Below the pieces are notes generated by a model. The model saw only the letters and a program-made list of their open reading frames with translations. It had not been told where the DNA came from and made no database searches. A DNA stretch of 64,000 bases from Pseudomonas extremorientalis. Its GTDB lineage: Bacteria; Pseudomonadota; Gammaproteobacteria; Pseudomonadales; Pseudomonadaceae. Position 1 is the stretch's first letter, and every line of letters starts with the position of its first letter. The stretch is taken from assembly GCF_001870465.1 (NCBI RefSeq), contig NZ_MDGK01000063.1, positions 233,745 to 297,744 of the forward strand, read 5' to 3'. Positions 42,054-53,911 of this stretch are shown in pieces. Both the position numbers and the translations under genes were made by a program.

Positions 42054-42919
42054 AGATCCTGATCTGTGGCCAGCACGGCCAAGTCTCCCGCGAACTGCAA
42101 CAACGCCTCCAGGGCTTGGGCGAACTCATCGTCCTGGGCCGCGACCAGCTTGACCTGGCCAATGCAGAACAGATCCGCCAGCGAGTGCGCGCCCACCGCC
42201 CCAGCCTGATTATCAACGCAGCGGCTCACACCGCTGTCGATCAGGCCGAAAGCGAACCGGACGCCGCATTTGCCATCAACGCCATCGCCCCCGGCATTCT
42301 CGCCGAGGAAGCAAAGGCACTGGGCATCCCGTTGATCCACTACTCAACCGACTACGTGTTCGACGGCAGCAAACCGGCGCCTTACACCGAAGCCGACACG
42401 CCGAACCCGCTGGGCGTCTATGGCCAGAGCAAGCTGGCCGGCGAGCAGGCGATTGCAGCCGTAGGGGGTCAGTACCTGGTTCTGCGCACCAGTTGGGTCT
42501 ACTCCAACCACGGCAAGAACTTCCTGCTGACCATGCAACGCCTGCTGCAGGAAAAACCGCAGATGCGCATCGTCGCCGATCAGATCGGCGCACCGACCTG
42601 GGCCGGTAGCATCGCCAACAGTACGCTTGCGTTGATCGAGCGCTGGCAAGCCGGCACAGCGGGGGAATGGGGGGTATATCACCTGACCGCCCAAGGTGAA
42701 ACGTCGTGGTTCGGTTTTGCCGAGGCCATCGGCGAGCATCTGCGCAAGCAGGGCAAAGCCTGTGCCGAGCTGGAAGCCATCCCTTCCAGCGCCTACCCGA
42801 CGCCCGCCCAGCGTCCCTTGAACTCACGCCTCGATTGCAGCCGCTTGCAACAACAATGGCACGTCAGCCAGCCGCAGTGGCAAGACGCATTGCGCGAGTG
42901 TCTTGCACAGCAGCACTAG
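42050..42919 (+). CDS. rmlD: dTDP-4-dehydrorhamnose reductase RmlD
   Basis: 289 aa from the ATG at 42050 (the open frame upstream belongs to rmlC). MKILICGQHGQVSRELQQRL is the nucleotide-binding start, STDYVFDGSKPAPYTE and YGQSKLAGEQAI carry the SDR YxxxK residues. It reduces dTDP-4-keto-L-rhamnose with NAD(P)H, the last step. The four rml genes overlap by 4 bp at each junction. Confidence 0.96.
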   Translation: MKILICGQHGQVSRELQQRLQGLGELIVLGRDQLDLANAEQIRQRVRAHRPSLIINAAAHTAVDQAESEPDAAFAINAIAPGILAEEAKALGIPLIHYSTDYVFDGSKPAPYTEADTPNPLGVYGQSKLAGEQAIAAVGGQYLVLRTSWVYSNHGKNFLLTMQRLLQEKPQMRIVADQIGAPTWAGSIANSTLALIERWQAGTAGEWGVYHLTAQGETSWFGFAEAIGEHLRKQGKACAELEAIPSSAYPTPAQRPLNSRLDCSRLQQQWHVSQPQWQDALRECLAQQH

Positions 42920-42955
42920 GCATAATGCGCCTGTACCCACAGGCGCACGACTCCC

Positions 42956-44764
42956 ATGACTCCACCCCTCCCGCGCAGACCCCGCTGGCGCAGCCTCGCC
43001 CTCCTGGCGCTTTGCCTGGCGCCGCTATTGTGGCCGCTGGAGCATCTGGCCGAGCGTTATTACCGCAGCGAACTGGCCGGCCAGAACCGCCAGACCCTCG
43101 ACCTGTACGTCGCCAACCTGCTCGGCACCCTGCACCGCTATGAAGTGCTGCCGCAAATCCTCGGCGACCTGCCGGCCCTGCGCACTGCATTGGACGCGCC
43201 CAACGTCAGCACCAACCTGGTCAACGCCAACCTGCTGCTCAAGGAGGTCGCCGCCCAGGCCGGGGTGGAAGTGATGTACCTGATGGACACCACCGGCAAG
43301 ACCCTCGCGGCGTCCAATTGGGATAAACAAGATAGCTTTGTCGGGCGCAACTTCTCGTTCCGCCCGTATTTCAGCGAAGCCATGGCCGGGCGCCTGGGGC
43401 GGTTTTTCGGCCTGGGCACTACATCGGCCAAGCGCGGTTATTTCTTCGCCGCCGCCGTACGTGACGGCGATAAGATCATCGGTGTATTGGTGGTCAAGGT
43501 CGACCTGGACCACACCGAAAGCCTGTGGGGCAACACCCCGGAACAACTGCTGGTCACCGACCATAACGGCGTGGTGATCCTGACCTCGCGCCCGCAATGG
43601 CGATTCCGCGCGACCCGTCCGCTGACCGCTGAAGAACGCCAGGCCATCATCGCCATCCAGCCCTACCCGACCCGCGACCCGCAGCCGTTGAGCCTGAGCA
43701 GCACCGCGTGGCTGCGCCAATCCACGGCCATCGCCGAAACGGGCTGGAATGTGGAAATCCTTGCGCCACGCTCGTTGATCAACCGGCCGGTGCGCACCGT
43801 GGTTGCCGTCGGCGGCGCGACGCTGCTGGTGTTGATGTTGCTGCTGGGACTGATGATGCAACGTCGCCGTCACTACCTGGAGCGCATTGCGTTCGAAGCC
43901 AAGGCCCGCCGCGAGCTGGAAGCGCGGGTGGTCGAGCGTACCAGTGACCTGGAGGGCCTCAACCGGCGCCTGAAACAGGAAGTGCTGGAGCGCGAACACG
44001 CCCAGCAGGAGCTGGTACGGGCCCAGGACGACCTGGTGCAAGCAGGTAAACTGTCGGCGCTGGGCACCATGTCGGCGAGCATCAGTCACGAACTCAATCA
44101 GCCCCTGGCCGCCATTCGCAGCTACGCGGAAAACGCCGAAATCCTGCTCGACCATGAACGCACCAATGACGCCCGCGGCAACCTCAAGCTGATCAGCGAA
44201 CTGACCGGGCGCATGGCCTCGATCATCGCCCACCTGCGCGCTTTCGCCCGTCGCGACCGCCATGCGCCCGAAAGCGTGGCCCTGCAACCGGCGCTCGACG
44301 ATGCGCTGGCGTTGCTGGCCAAGCGGCGACGGTCGATGGAAGTGGAACTGATCCGCGACTTGCCGGAAGCCACCCTCTGGGTACAAGCCGGCGAAACCCG
44401 CCTGCGCCAGGTGCTGGGCAACCTGCTGGCCAACGCCCTCGACGCCCTCACCGAAAAAGGCCCGCCGCGCAGACTCTGGCTGAGTGCCGAAACCACCGAA
44501 CAGGGCGTCAACCTGTACATTCGCGACAACGGCCCGGGTTTTTGCATGGAGGCCCTGGGGCGCGCCAGCGAACCGTTCTACACCACCAAGACACGCACCC
44601 AGGGCCTGGGCCTGGGGCTGGCGATCTGCGAGACCCTGATGCGTGCCTTCGGCGGCGAACTGCTGTTTGCCAACCACAAGGAAGGCGGCGCGCTGTTAAC
44701 CTTGAAATTGCGCGCCGGCTCGCCGGGCGTCAGTCTGCAACCGTCCGAGGACCGCAGTGTATGA
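42956..44764 (+). CDS. dctB: DctB-like sensor histidine kinase
   Basis: 602 aa: a membrane segment at about 15-30, a periplasmic double-PDC sensor (RYYRSELAGQNRQTLDLYVA ... GRNFSFRPYFSEAM ... SAKRGYFFAAAVRDG), a second membrane segment (about 275-300), a coiled-coil, and an HisKA/HATPase_c core with His378 in SISHELNQPLAAIRSY, and NLLANALDAL, LYIRDNGPGF, GLGLGLAIC boxes. This is the layout of DctB, the C4-dicarboxylate sensor that controls dctA with sigma-54. Its stop overlaps the dctD start by 4 bp. Confidence 0.9.
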   Translation: MTPPLPRRPRWRSLALLALCLAPLLWPLEHLAERYYRSELAGQNRQTLDLYVANLLGTLHRYEVLPQILGDLPALRTALDAPNVSTNLVNANLLLKEVAAQAGVEVMYLMDTTGKTLAASNWDKQDSFVGRNFSFRPYFSEAMAGRLGRFFGLGTTSAKRGYFFAAAVRDGDKIIGVLVVKVDLDHTESLWGNTPEQLLVTDHNGVVILTSRPQWRFRATRPLTAEERQAIIAIQPYPTRDPQPLSLSSTAWLRQSTAIAETGWNVEILAPRSLINRPVRTVVAVGGATLLVLMLLLGLMMQRRRHYLERIAFEAKARRELEARVVERTSDLEGLNRRLKQEVLEREHAQQELVRAQDDLVQAGKLSALGTMSASISHELNQPLAAIRSYAENAEILLDHERTNDARGNLKLISELTGRMASIIAHLRAFARRDRHAPESVALQPALDDALALLAKRRRSMEVELIRDLPEATLWVQAGETRLRQVLGNLLANALDALTEKGPPRRLWLSAETTEQGVNLYIRDNGPGFCMEALGRASEPFYTTKTRTQGLGLGLAICETLMRAFGGELLFANHKEGGALLTLKLRAGSPGVSLQPSEDRSV

Positions 44765-46137
44765 GTATCGATAACCAGATTCAGGTGGTGTTGATCGACG
44801 ACGATCCACATCTGCGTCAGGCGCTGTGCCAGACCCTGGACCTGGCCGGGCTGAAAGTCCTGCCCCTGGGCGAAGCCAGCGGCCTCACCGCACGCCTGTC
44901 GCGGGACTGGCCGGGGGTGGTGGTCAGCGATATCCGCATGCCCGGCATGGACGGCCTGGAGCTGCTCGCCGAACTGCACGGCCAGGACCCGGACCTGCCG
45001 GTGCTGCTGATCACCGGTCATGGCGATGTGCCGCTGGCGGTGCAAGCCATGCGCGCCGGTGCCTATGACTTTCTGGAAAAACCCTTCGCCAGCGACGCCC
45101 TGCTCGACAGCGTCCGCCGTGCCCTGGCTCTGCGCCGCCTGGTACTGGACAACCGCAGCCTGCGCCTGGCCCTCAGCGATCGTCAGCAATTGAGCACGCG
45201 ACTGGTCGGGCATTCGCCGCAAATGCTGCGCCTGCGTGAACAGATCGGCGCCCTGGCCGCGACCAAGGCCGATGTGCTGATCCTCGGCGAAACCGGCGCC
45301 GGCAAAGAGGTGGTGGCGCGTGCGCTGCACGACCTGTCGAGCCGCCGCAGCGGGCCGTTCGTGGCGATCAACGCCGGGGCGCTGGCTGAATCGGTGGTCG
45401 AAAGCGAGCTGTTCGGCCACGAGCCTGGTGCCTTCACCGGCGCGCAGAAACGCCGCATCGGCAAGTTCGAGTTCGCCAACGGCGGTACCTTGTTCCTCGA
45501 TGAAATCGAAAGCATGAGCCTGGACGTGCAGGTCAAACTCTTGCGCCTGCTGCAGGAGCGTGTGGTGGAGCGGCTGGGCGGCAATCAACTGATCCCGCTG
45601 GATATCCGCATCATCGCCGCCACCAAGGAAGACCTGCGCCAGTCCGCCGACCAGGGTCGCTTCCGTGCCGACTTGTATTACCGACTCAACGTCGCGCCGC
45701 TGCGTATTCCGCCGCTGCGTGAGCGGGGTGAGGATGCCTTGATGCTGTTCCAGCACTTCGCCGATGAAGCCAGCAGTCGTCACGGCCTGCCGCTGCACGA
45801 ACTGCAACCGGGCCAGCGCGCCCTGCTGCTGCGCCATAACTGGCCGGGCAATGTACGCGAACTGCAAAACGCCGCCGAACGCTTCGCATTGGGGCTGGAA
45901 CTGGCACTGGATGCCACGCCGGACAACCCTGCCGCCGGTGTGTTGACGTCCACCTCGGGTGGCCTGAGCGAACAGGTCGAGCAGTTCGAAAAAAGCCTGA
46001 TCGCCGCTGAGCTGACCCGCCCCCACGGCTCCATGCGCAGCCTCGCCGAAGCCCTCGGCGTACCGCGCAAGACCTTGCACGACAAGCTGCGCAAGCACGG
46101 CCTGAATTTCGCCAACCAAAGCGGCGATGACGAATGA
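44761..46137 (+). CDS. dctD: DctD-like sigma-54 response regulator
   Basis: 458 aa from the ATG at 44761. The receiver phospho-acceptor is D57 (VVSDIRMPGMDG). The AAA+ domain has ILGETGAGKEVVA (Walker A), the sigma-54 contact loop GAFTGA (in HEPGAFTGAQ), and GTLFLDEIES. The C-terminal Fis-type HTH is SMRSLAEALGVPRKTLHDKL. It activates sigma-54 promoters; its dctA-like target is not in this window. Translationally coupled to dctB and overlaps the thioesterase gene frame slightly if that gene starts at 46134. Confidence 0.92.
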   Translation: MSIDNQIQVVLIDDDPHLRQALCQTLDLAGLKVLPLGEASGLTARLSRDWPGVVVSDIRMPGMDGLELLAELHGQDPDLPVLLITGHGDVPLAVQAMRAGAYDFLEKPFASDALLDSVRRALALRRLVLDNRSLRLALSDRQQLSTRLVGHSPQMLRLREQIGALAATKADVLILGETGAGKEVVARALHDLSSRRSGPFVAINAGALAESVVESELFGHEPGAFTGAQKRRIGKFEFANGGTLFLDEIESMSLDVQVKLLRLLQERVVERLGGNQLIPLDIRIIAATKEDLRQSADQGRFRADLYYRLNVAPLRIPPLRERGEDALMLFQHFADEASSRHGLPLHELQPGQRALLLRHNWPGNVRELQNAAERFALGLELALDATPDNPAAGVLTSTSGGLSEQVEQFEKSLIAAELTRPHGSMRSLAEALGVPRKTLHDKLRKHGLNFANQSGDDE

Positions 46138-46163
46138 CCGCTCCCACTCGCCAAGAGGCCCCC

Positions 46164-46619
46164 ATGAACCGCGACAGCCGTTACCTGGAATCCATTCTTC
46201 ACCACGACATCCCCCTCACCCGGGAAATGGGCCTCAAGGTGCTCGACTGGCACCACGGGCGGCTGGAACTGCATCTGCCCTTGCACGCCAACATCAACCA
46301 CAAGAGCACCATGTTCGGCGGCAGCCTGTATTGCGGCGCAGTGCTGGGGGGTTGGGGCTGGCTGCACTTGCAACTGCGTGAAGAAGGCATCGAAGACGGG
46401 CACATCGTGATTCAGGAAGGGCAGATCAGTTATCCGCTGCCGGTCACGCGGGATGCAACGGTGGTGTGCCAGGCGCCGGAGGAGAAGGTGTGGAAGCGCT
46501 TTTTAGCGACGTACCAGCGCTATGGCCGCGCGCGCATCACGCTGGAGACGTGGGTTGTGAATGAAGGCAGCGAGGAGCGTGCAGTGGCCTTTACCGGGCA
46601 GTACGTCCTGCACCGCTGA
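46164..46619 (+). CDS. YiiD-C-type thioesterase-domain protein
   Basis: 151 aa from the ATG at 46164 (AAGAGG 5-8 nt upstream); an in-frame ATG at 46134 overlaps the dctD stop and is an alternative giving 161 aa. The hot-dog fold is suggested by IPLTREMGLKVLDWHHGRLE, NHKSTMFGGSLYCGAVLGGW and DGHIVIQEGQISYPLPVTRD. Such proteins are annotated as putative thioesterases; the acyl substrate is unknown. Probably in the dctBD transcript. Confidence 0.8.
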   Translation: MNRDSRYLESILHHDIPLTREMGLKVLDWHHGRLELHLPLHANINHKSTMFGGSLYCGAVLGGWGWLHLQLREEGIEDGHIVIQEGQISYPLPVTRDATVVCQAPEEKVWKRFLATYQRYGRARITLETWVVNEGSEERAVAFTGQYVLHR

Positions 46620-46645
46620 CTGCCACACCCCTCCCACCGTCCGCC

Positions 46646-47482
46646 TCAGGATCTGGCCAGGGTCAGCAAGCGCTCGCGCCACGCAGCCTTGGCCGGCAAC
46701 GCCAAAAAGAACGGGTTCAACAACGATGCCCGCGCCGGGTAGCTGAACGGCTCACCGCTCAGCTCCAACACTTCGCCCCCCGCGCCTTCGAGTACGCCCT
46801 GGGCTGCCGCCGTGTCCCACTGCGAGGTCGGCGCCAGGCGCGGATAGCAGTCCGCACTGCCCTCGGCCAACAAACAGAACTTCAGCGAGCTGCCGATATT
46901 CGTCAGCTTCAACGCGCCCAGGCCTTCGCTCAGCCCGCCCAGTAAACGCTCCTGCTCCGCGCTGGTATGCCGACGACTTGCAACTACGGTGAACGACTCG
47001 CCCGCTGCCGGTGCTTCACGCACCTGGATCTGCTTGGGCGCTTCATTCACATCGGATCGCCAGGCACCCAAGCCGGCGCCACCGAAGTAGCAACGGCCGT
47101 TGGTGGGCATCGAGACCACGCCGAACACGACGCGGCCCTGTTCGATCAGGGCGATGTTCACGGTGAATTCTTCGCTGCCGGAGATGAATTCCTTGGTGCC
47201 ATCCAACGGATCCACCAGCCACCAGCGCTGCCAGCCGGCGCGCACGCTCTGGTCGATATCGGCATCTTCTTCGGACAGCACCGGAATGCTCGGGTCCAGC
47301 GCGGTCAGGCCGGCCAGGATCAGGTGATGAGCGGCCAGGTCCGCGGCCGTCACCGGCGAATCATCGGCTTTGGACGTAACGGCCACGTCAGCGCGCCAGT
47401 ACGGCAGGATCACTTCACCGGCCTGACGGGCCAGCTCGATCACCGGGGCAATAAACGGGTGGCCTAAAAACAGTTCGCTCAT
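46646..47482 (-). CDS. cysQ: 3'(2'),5'-bisphosphate nucleotidase CysQ
   Basis: 278-aa Mg-dependent inositol-monophosphatase-fold enzyme. Metal ligands are in LSEEDADID, WLVDPLDGTKEF and SQWDTAAAQGVLEGAGG. CysQ removes the 3' phosphate of PAP formed in sulfate assimilation. It overlaps nudE by 4 bp, so the two are co-translated, as in many gamma-proteobacteria. Confidence 0.96.
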   Translation of the reverse strand: MSELFLGHPFIAPVIELARQAGEVILPYWRADVAVTSKADDSPVTAADLAAHHLILAGLTALDPSIPVLSEEDADIDQSVRAGWQRWWLVDPLDGTKEFISGSEEFTVNIALIEQGRVVFGVVSMPTNGRCYFGGAGLGAWRSDVNEAPKQIQVREAPAAGESFTVVASRRHTSAEQERLLGGLSEGLGALKLTNIGSSLKFCLLAEGSADCYPRLAPTSQWDTAAAQGVLEGAGGEVLELSGEPFSYPARASLLNPFFLALPAKAAWRERLLTLARS

Positions 47483-48045
47483 GCGTTAAACGCTCCTCGC
47501 TGGGTCAACAGGTCTCGTACCAGGTACAGCGCGGCCAGGGCCCGACCTTCGCTGAATTGCTCATTTTGCGCCAGCATCGACAGCTCGCGCAGGTTGACCC
47601 GGTCCACACGCATCGGCTCAGGTTCATCGCCTTCCAGGCGTTCTTCATAGAGGTCGGTGGCCAGTACCACCTGGATTTTCTGGCTCATGTAGCCAGGCGA
47701 CAGCGACAGTTCCGTGAGGTGCTCCAACTGCCGTGCGCCGTAGCCCGCCTCTTCCTTGAGTTCGCGATTGGCCGCCGCCAGTACGTCTTCACCGGGCTCG
47801 ATCAACCCCTTGGGCAACGACAGCTCATATTCGTCGGTACCGCCGCAGTATTCTTCCACCAGCAACGCATGGTCTGCGTCGATCATGGCCACAATCATCA
47901 CCGCGCCGTAGCCGGCACCGCGACCGACCAGGCGCTCGTAGGTCCGCTCAACGCCATTGGAGAAGCGCAATTGCACTTCCTCCACGCGGAACAAACGGCT
48001 ACTGGCGACTATTTCGCGGGCGAGGACGGTGGGTTTCTGGCGCAT
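47479..48045 (-). CDS. nudE: ADP-compound hydrolase NudE
   Basis: 188-aa Nudix hydrolase. The Nudix box is GLIEPGEDVLAAANRELKEE followed by AG (GX5EX7REUXEEXG complete). The flanking sequence LLVEEYCGGTDEYELSLPKG is NudE-like, which cleaves ADP-ribose, NADH and related dinucleotides. Divergent from yrfG, the partner it has in E. coli. Confidence 0.95.
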   Translation of the reverse strand: MRQKPTVLAREIVASSRLFRVEEVQLRFSNGVERTYERLVGRGAGYGAVMIVAMIDADHALLVEEYCGGTDEYELSLPKGLIEPGEDVLAAANRELKEEAGYGARQLEHLTELSLSPGYMSQKIQVVLATDLYEERLEGDEPEPMRVDRVNLRELSMLAQNEQFSEGRALAALYLVRDLLTQRGAFNA

Positions 48046-48132
48046 GAGCGGCTCCTTGGCGTGATCGGGTTACTATACCGTGGCTTTTCCGATTGTCTGT
48101 GTCGGATATCTTTACTTACATGAGACCGCCCC

Positions 48133-48795
48133 ATGCCCTCTTTGCCCTGGCACGCCATCGACACTGTCCTGCTGGACATGGACGGCACCCTGCTCGACTT
48201 GCATTACGACAACCACTTCTGGATGGAACACCTGCCCCAGCGCTACGCCGAACTGCATGGCGTGAGCCGCGCCCTGGCCGAGATGGAGTTGCAGCCGCTG
48301 TTCGAGCGTAACGCCGGACAGTTGCAATGGTATTGCCTGGACTTCTGGAGTACCGAACTGAAGATCCCGGTGCGCGAACTCAAGCTGGAAACCGCGCACC
48401 TGATCGCCCTGCGCCCGGATGCCGACACATTCCTCACGGCAATCAAACGGGCCGGCAAGCGCGTGATCCTGATCACCAACGCTCATCGTGATTCCCTGTC
48501 ATTGAAGCTGGAACGCATTGAACTGGCGCCGTATTTCGAGCGGTTGATCAGCTCCCACGATTACGGTTTCGCCAAGGAGAACCCGCAGTTCTGGGATGCC
48601 CTGCAAGCCGATATCGGCTTCGACCCGGCACGGAGTTTGTTTATCGATGACACCTTGCCGATCCTGCGCAGCGCCCAGGCGTTTGGCGTGGGGCATTTGT
48701 TGGCGGTAAAGGAGCCGGACAGCAAGAAAGGTCCAAAGGACACGGCGGAATTTGCGGCGGTCGACGACTACCGAGATCTCATTGCCGGACTCTGA
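48133..48795 (+). CDS. yrfG: GMP/IMP nucleotidase YrfG (HAD)
   Basis: 220-aa HAD-superfamily phosphatase: motif I DMDGTLLDLHYD, motif II LITNAHR, motif III/IV LISSHDYGFAKENPQFWDA and FIDDTLPIL. Divergent neighbour nudE supports YrfG, which dephosphorylates GMP and IMP in E. coli. It is followed by a REPIN. Confidence 0.92.
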   Translation: MPSLPWHAIDTVLLDMDGTLLDLHYDNHFWMEHLPQRYAELHGVSRALAEMELQPLFERNAGQLQWYCLDFWSTELKIPVRELKLETAHLIALRPDADTFLTAIKRAGKRVILITNAHRDSLSLKLERIELAPYFERLISSHDYGFAKENPQFWDALQADIGFDPARSLFIDDTLPILRSAQAFGVGHLLAVKEPDSKKGPKDTAEFAAVDDYRDLIAGL

Positions 48796-48800
48796 CCCCA

Positions 48801-48889
48801 TGTGGGAGGGGGCTTGCCCCCGATTGCTGTGCATCAGAGACACATTCAGTCACTGACACACCACCATCGGGGGCAAGCCCCATCCCACC
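48801..48889. repeat. REPIN (two inverted REP sequences)
   Basis: TGTGGGAGGGGGCTTGCCCC at the left and GGGGCAAGCCCCATCCCACC at the right, about 45 bp apart, in inverted orientation. It matches the REPIN architecture of P. fluorescens, mobilised by RAYT transposases. Confidence 0.9.
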
Positions 48890-48903
48890 TTTCGTCCTGC
48901 GTT

Positions 48904-49344
48904 TTACTCAGGAATACGCAGCGTCTGCCCTGGGTAGATTTTGTCCGGGTGCGACAACAGCGGCTTGTTGGCTTCGAAGATCTTGTTGTACTGGTTGGCG
49001 TTGCCATACACCGCCAGGGAAATCGCGCTCAGTGTGTCGCCCTTTTTCACCACGACGAAACGGGCGGCAGCCACAACAGGCCCGGAAACGGTGATCTGGT
49101 CATCTACACTGGCCACACCGGCAATGTTGCCCAGCGCCAGCAGGATCTTCTCTTTCTCTTCCTGGGTGGCGACTTCACCGGTCACCGTCACCTTGTCGCC
49201 ATCCACCGTGGTCTGCACATTCGGATTACCCAGGCCCACTTTGGCCACGTGCTCCTTCAACTGCTCACTGGCGTTTGCATTACCCGGCGTCAACAGGTCG
49301 ACAATCTTTTCGCCGGCTTCCTTGATAAAGCTGAAAATGCTCAT
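48904..49344 (-). CDS. BON-LysM protein (YgaU/Kbp-like)
   Basis: 146 aa: a short helical N-terminus, a BON domain at about 25-85 (NVQTTVDGDKVTVTGEVATQ...VASVDDQITVSG), and a LysM domain at about 97-146 (FVVVKKGDTLSAISLAVYGN...YPGQTLRIPE). No signal peptide, so cytoplasmic. In E. coli the homologue Kbp binds potassium. Single gene beside a REPIN. Confidence 0.92.
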   Translation of the reverse strand: MSIFSFIKEAGEKIVDLLTPGNANASEQLKEHVAKVGLGNPNVQTTVDGDKVTVTGEVATQEEKEKILLALGNIAGVASVDDQITVSGPVVAAARFVVVKKGDTLSAISLAVYGNANQYNKIFEANKPLLSHPDKIYPGQTLRIPE

Positions 49345-49476
49345 AGTGCGCGCTCCTTGTTAATTGATTTCCAGATGCCCAAGACTAGACCAGTCCTACC
49401 GACTTGGGTTCCAGCCCGGCAAAAGACCCAAACGCGCTAGAATCCCCCCGCCATTGGAATAAGCCCTGGAGCGAAG

Positions 49477-50364
49477 ATGGACATCAAACAGTTGAAATTC
49501 CTCATCGCCCTCGACGAGACCCGCCACTTCGGCCAGGCGGCCGCGCGTTGCCACATCACTCAACCGACCCTGTCGATGCGCCTGCGCAGCCTTGAAGAAG
49601 AGCTGGACCTGCCTTTGGTCAATCGCGGCCAGCGCTTCGAGGGCTTTACCGCCCCCGGTGAGCGCGTGCTGGCCTGGGCACGCACGGTGCTGGCGGCGTA
49701 CGACGGCTTGCAGGCCGAAGCGGCCGCCTGTCGCGGCAACCTCGTCGGCACATTGCGCCTGGGCGTGGTGCCGTTGTCGAGCTTCGATCCCTTGGCATTG
49801 ATGCAGCAACTGCACAAAGAACACCCAAACCTGCGCTTCGAGCTGTCGGCGCTCAGCTCCGAACAGATCCTTGAGCAACTGGCGAGCAATCGCCTGGACC
49901 TGGGCGTGTCTTACCTGGAGCGCCTGGACACCGAGCGCTTCGACTCGCTGGCCTTGGGCGAAACCCGCATGGGCCTGCTCTACGACCAACGCTTCTTCAG
50001 CTTTGGCGACACGCCATTGAGCTGGGAAGCCCTGATCGAACTGCCCCTGGGCATGCTCACCAGCGGCATGCACTTTCGCCAATCCATCGACCACAACTTC
50101 CACAGCCGTGGGCTCAACCCGCAGCCATTGTTGCAGACCGATGCCGTCCATCAGTTGTTGCAAGCCGTGCATGGCGGCTTGTGCTGCGCCGTGATGCCTT
50201 TGGACGGTCGCCTGGATGCACTCACCGAGCATCTGCGCCTGCAGCCGATCGAAGACGCCCATACACTCGCGCGCCTGGGCTTGATCATGCGCCGCAGTGC
50301 ACCGCGCTCGGCGCTGGCAGAGGCGTGTTTCGCGCTGTATCAGAAATCGCAAAACGAGTCTTGA
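49477..50364 (+). CDS. LysR-family transcriptional regulator
   Basis: 295 aa. The winged HTH is at the N-terminus (MDIKQLKFLIALDETRHFGQ, then ARCHITQPTLSMRLRSLEEE), followed by the periplasmic-binding-like effector domain (LGVVPLSSFDPLAL, LDLGVSYLERLD). It lies just upstream of fdhD and a formate dehydrogenase-like gene on the same strand, so it likely regulates them or related sulfur/molybdenum functions. The dyad at 50399-50430 may be a binding site. Confidence 0.9.
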   Translation: MDIKQLKFLIALDETRHFGQAAARCHITQPTLSMRLRSLEEELDLPLVNRGQRFEGFTAPGERVLAWARTVLAAYDGLQAEAAACRGNLVGTLRLGVVPLSSFDPLALMQQLHKEHPNLRFELSALSSEQILEQLASNRLDLGVSYLERLDTERFDSLALGETRMGLLYDQRFFSFGDTPLSWEALIELPLGMLTSGMHFRQSIDHNFHSRGLNPQPLLQTDAVHQLLQAVHGGLCCAVMPLDGRLDALTEHLRLQPIEDAHTLARLGLIMRRSAPRSALAEACFALYQKSQNES

Positions 50365-50398
50365 TCGACGTCATCTATCGGAAGATCAGTACTGGCGA

Positions 50399-50430
50399 TT
50401 AGACGCGACGCTTTGTCGCGCCTAGTCTAA
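50399..50430. promoter_or_regulatory. Complex dyad upstream of fdhD
   Basis: Outer arms TTAGAC/GTCTAA (50399-50404, 50425-50430) and inner GCGAC/GTCGC with loop GCTTT. It could be the terminator hairpin of the LysR gene, or an operator for fdhD. Confidence 0.45.
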
Positions 50431-50461
50431 ACACTGATCAATCCGCCGGTGGTACTGCCCC

Positions 50462-51297
50462 ATGAACGCCAAGCGCCCAGTCTGCGCGGCGCCCGCTCTT
50501 GAAACGCCAGCGCCCGCCGCCAGCCAGAGCTACCAGTATTGCAATCTCGAACATACGGAATTCGCCAGCACAGCCCTGGCCGAGGAAGTGGCGTTGGCGA
50601 TTGCCTACAACGACATCAGCCAAGCGGTAATGCTGGTGACGCCGACAGACCTGGAAGACTTTATCGTCGGCTTCAGTATAGGCAGCGGCATTATCGCCGA
50701 CGTTAGCGACATTTATGATCTAAAACTCAGCGGATCGGGCTCTGCTCAATACGCTCAGGTGCAGATCTCCAGCCGTGCCTTCTGGAACCTCAAGCAACAG
50801 CGCCGGCAACTGGCCGGCACCAGTGGTTGCGGTCTGTGCGGTGTAGAGGCGGTAGAACAAGCATTGCCTGACCTTGATGTACTGCCGGGTGCGCCTTTGC
50901 CGCCTGCCGAATGGCTGGATGGCCTGCGCCAACGCATCAGCGCGTTCCAGCCCTTGGGCCAGTACAGCGGCGCCGTGCATGCCGCCGTATTCATGAACGG
51001 CCAGGGCGAATTGTTGCTGGGCCGCGAAGACATTGGCCGACATAACGCCCTGGATAAATTGATCGGTGCATTGATCCGCCAAAAAATTCCGACCGAAGGC
51101 GGCCTGGCGATTGTTACCAGCCGTTGCAGCCTGGAGTTGATCCAGAAAGTCCTGCGCGCGGGTATCCAGACCCTGGTCAGCCTGTCGTCACCCACCGGCC
51201 TCGCCCTGCAATGGGCGCGCCGGCATAACCTCAATCTCATCCACCTGCCGCAGAAAAGTGCGCCGCGGGTCTACAGCCCTGCGATGGAGAACCAGCC

Positions 51298-51301
<4 letters not shown>
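50462..51301 (+). CDS. fdhD: Formate dehydrogenase sulfurtransferase FdhD
   Basis: 279-aa accessory factor that transfers sulfur to the molybdenum cofactor before it enters formate dehydrogenase. The essential CxxC is in TSGCGLCGVEAV. Other typical regions are EVALAIAYNDISQAVMLVTP and GREDIGRHNALDKLIGAL. It overlaps the oxidoreductase gene by 4 bp, so the pair is translated together. Confidence 0.96.
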
Positions 51302-53646
<2,345 letters not shown>

Positions 53647-53728
53647 TCGGGACCGTTGTGGTGGGCAGACTTGTATTGGCCTGCTCGCCACAGGGAATTA
53701 CCCGCAAAGGAATTTCAGGCACAAAAAA

Positions 53729-53752
53729 GGCCGCTTTTGCATAAAAGCGGCC
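53729..53752 (-). terminator. Hairpin with U-tract in the minus direction
   Basis: GGCCGCTTTT/AAAAGCGGCC, loop GCAT, preceded by an A-run (53723-53728), so the U-tract lies on the minus strand. No minus-strand gene ends nearby, so it may be a weak fdhF terminator or belong to an antisense or small RNA. Confidence 0.55.
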
Positions 53753-53911
53753 GTTCCGAAGTAGCTAAAGACTCGCAAAACAGACTTAAGTTCCCGAGTA
53801 AAAACAGTAACTTATAGAATTGTGTACAACTCGTGCTACTGGTCGGATTTCTATTGTCACAATCCAGATACAGCCTCAGGATCGCGCCGTCATCCTCTTG
53901 AGGTCTCCCTA

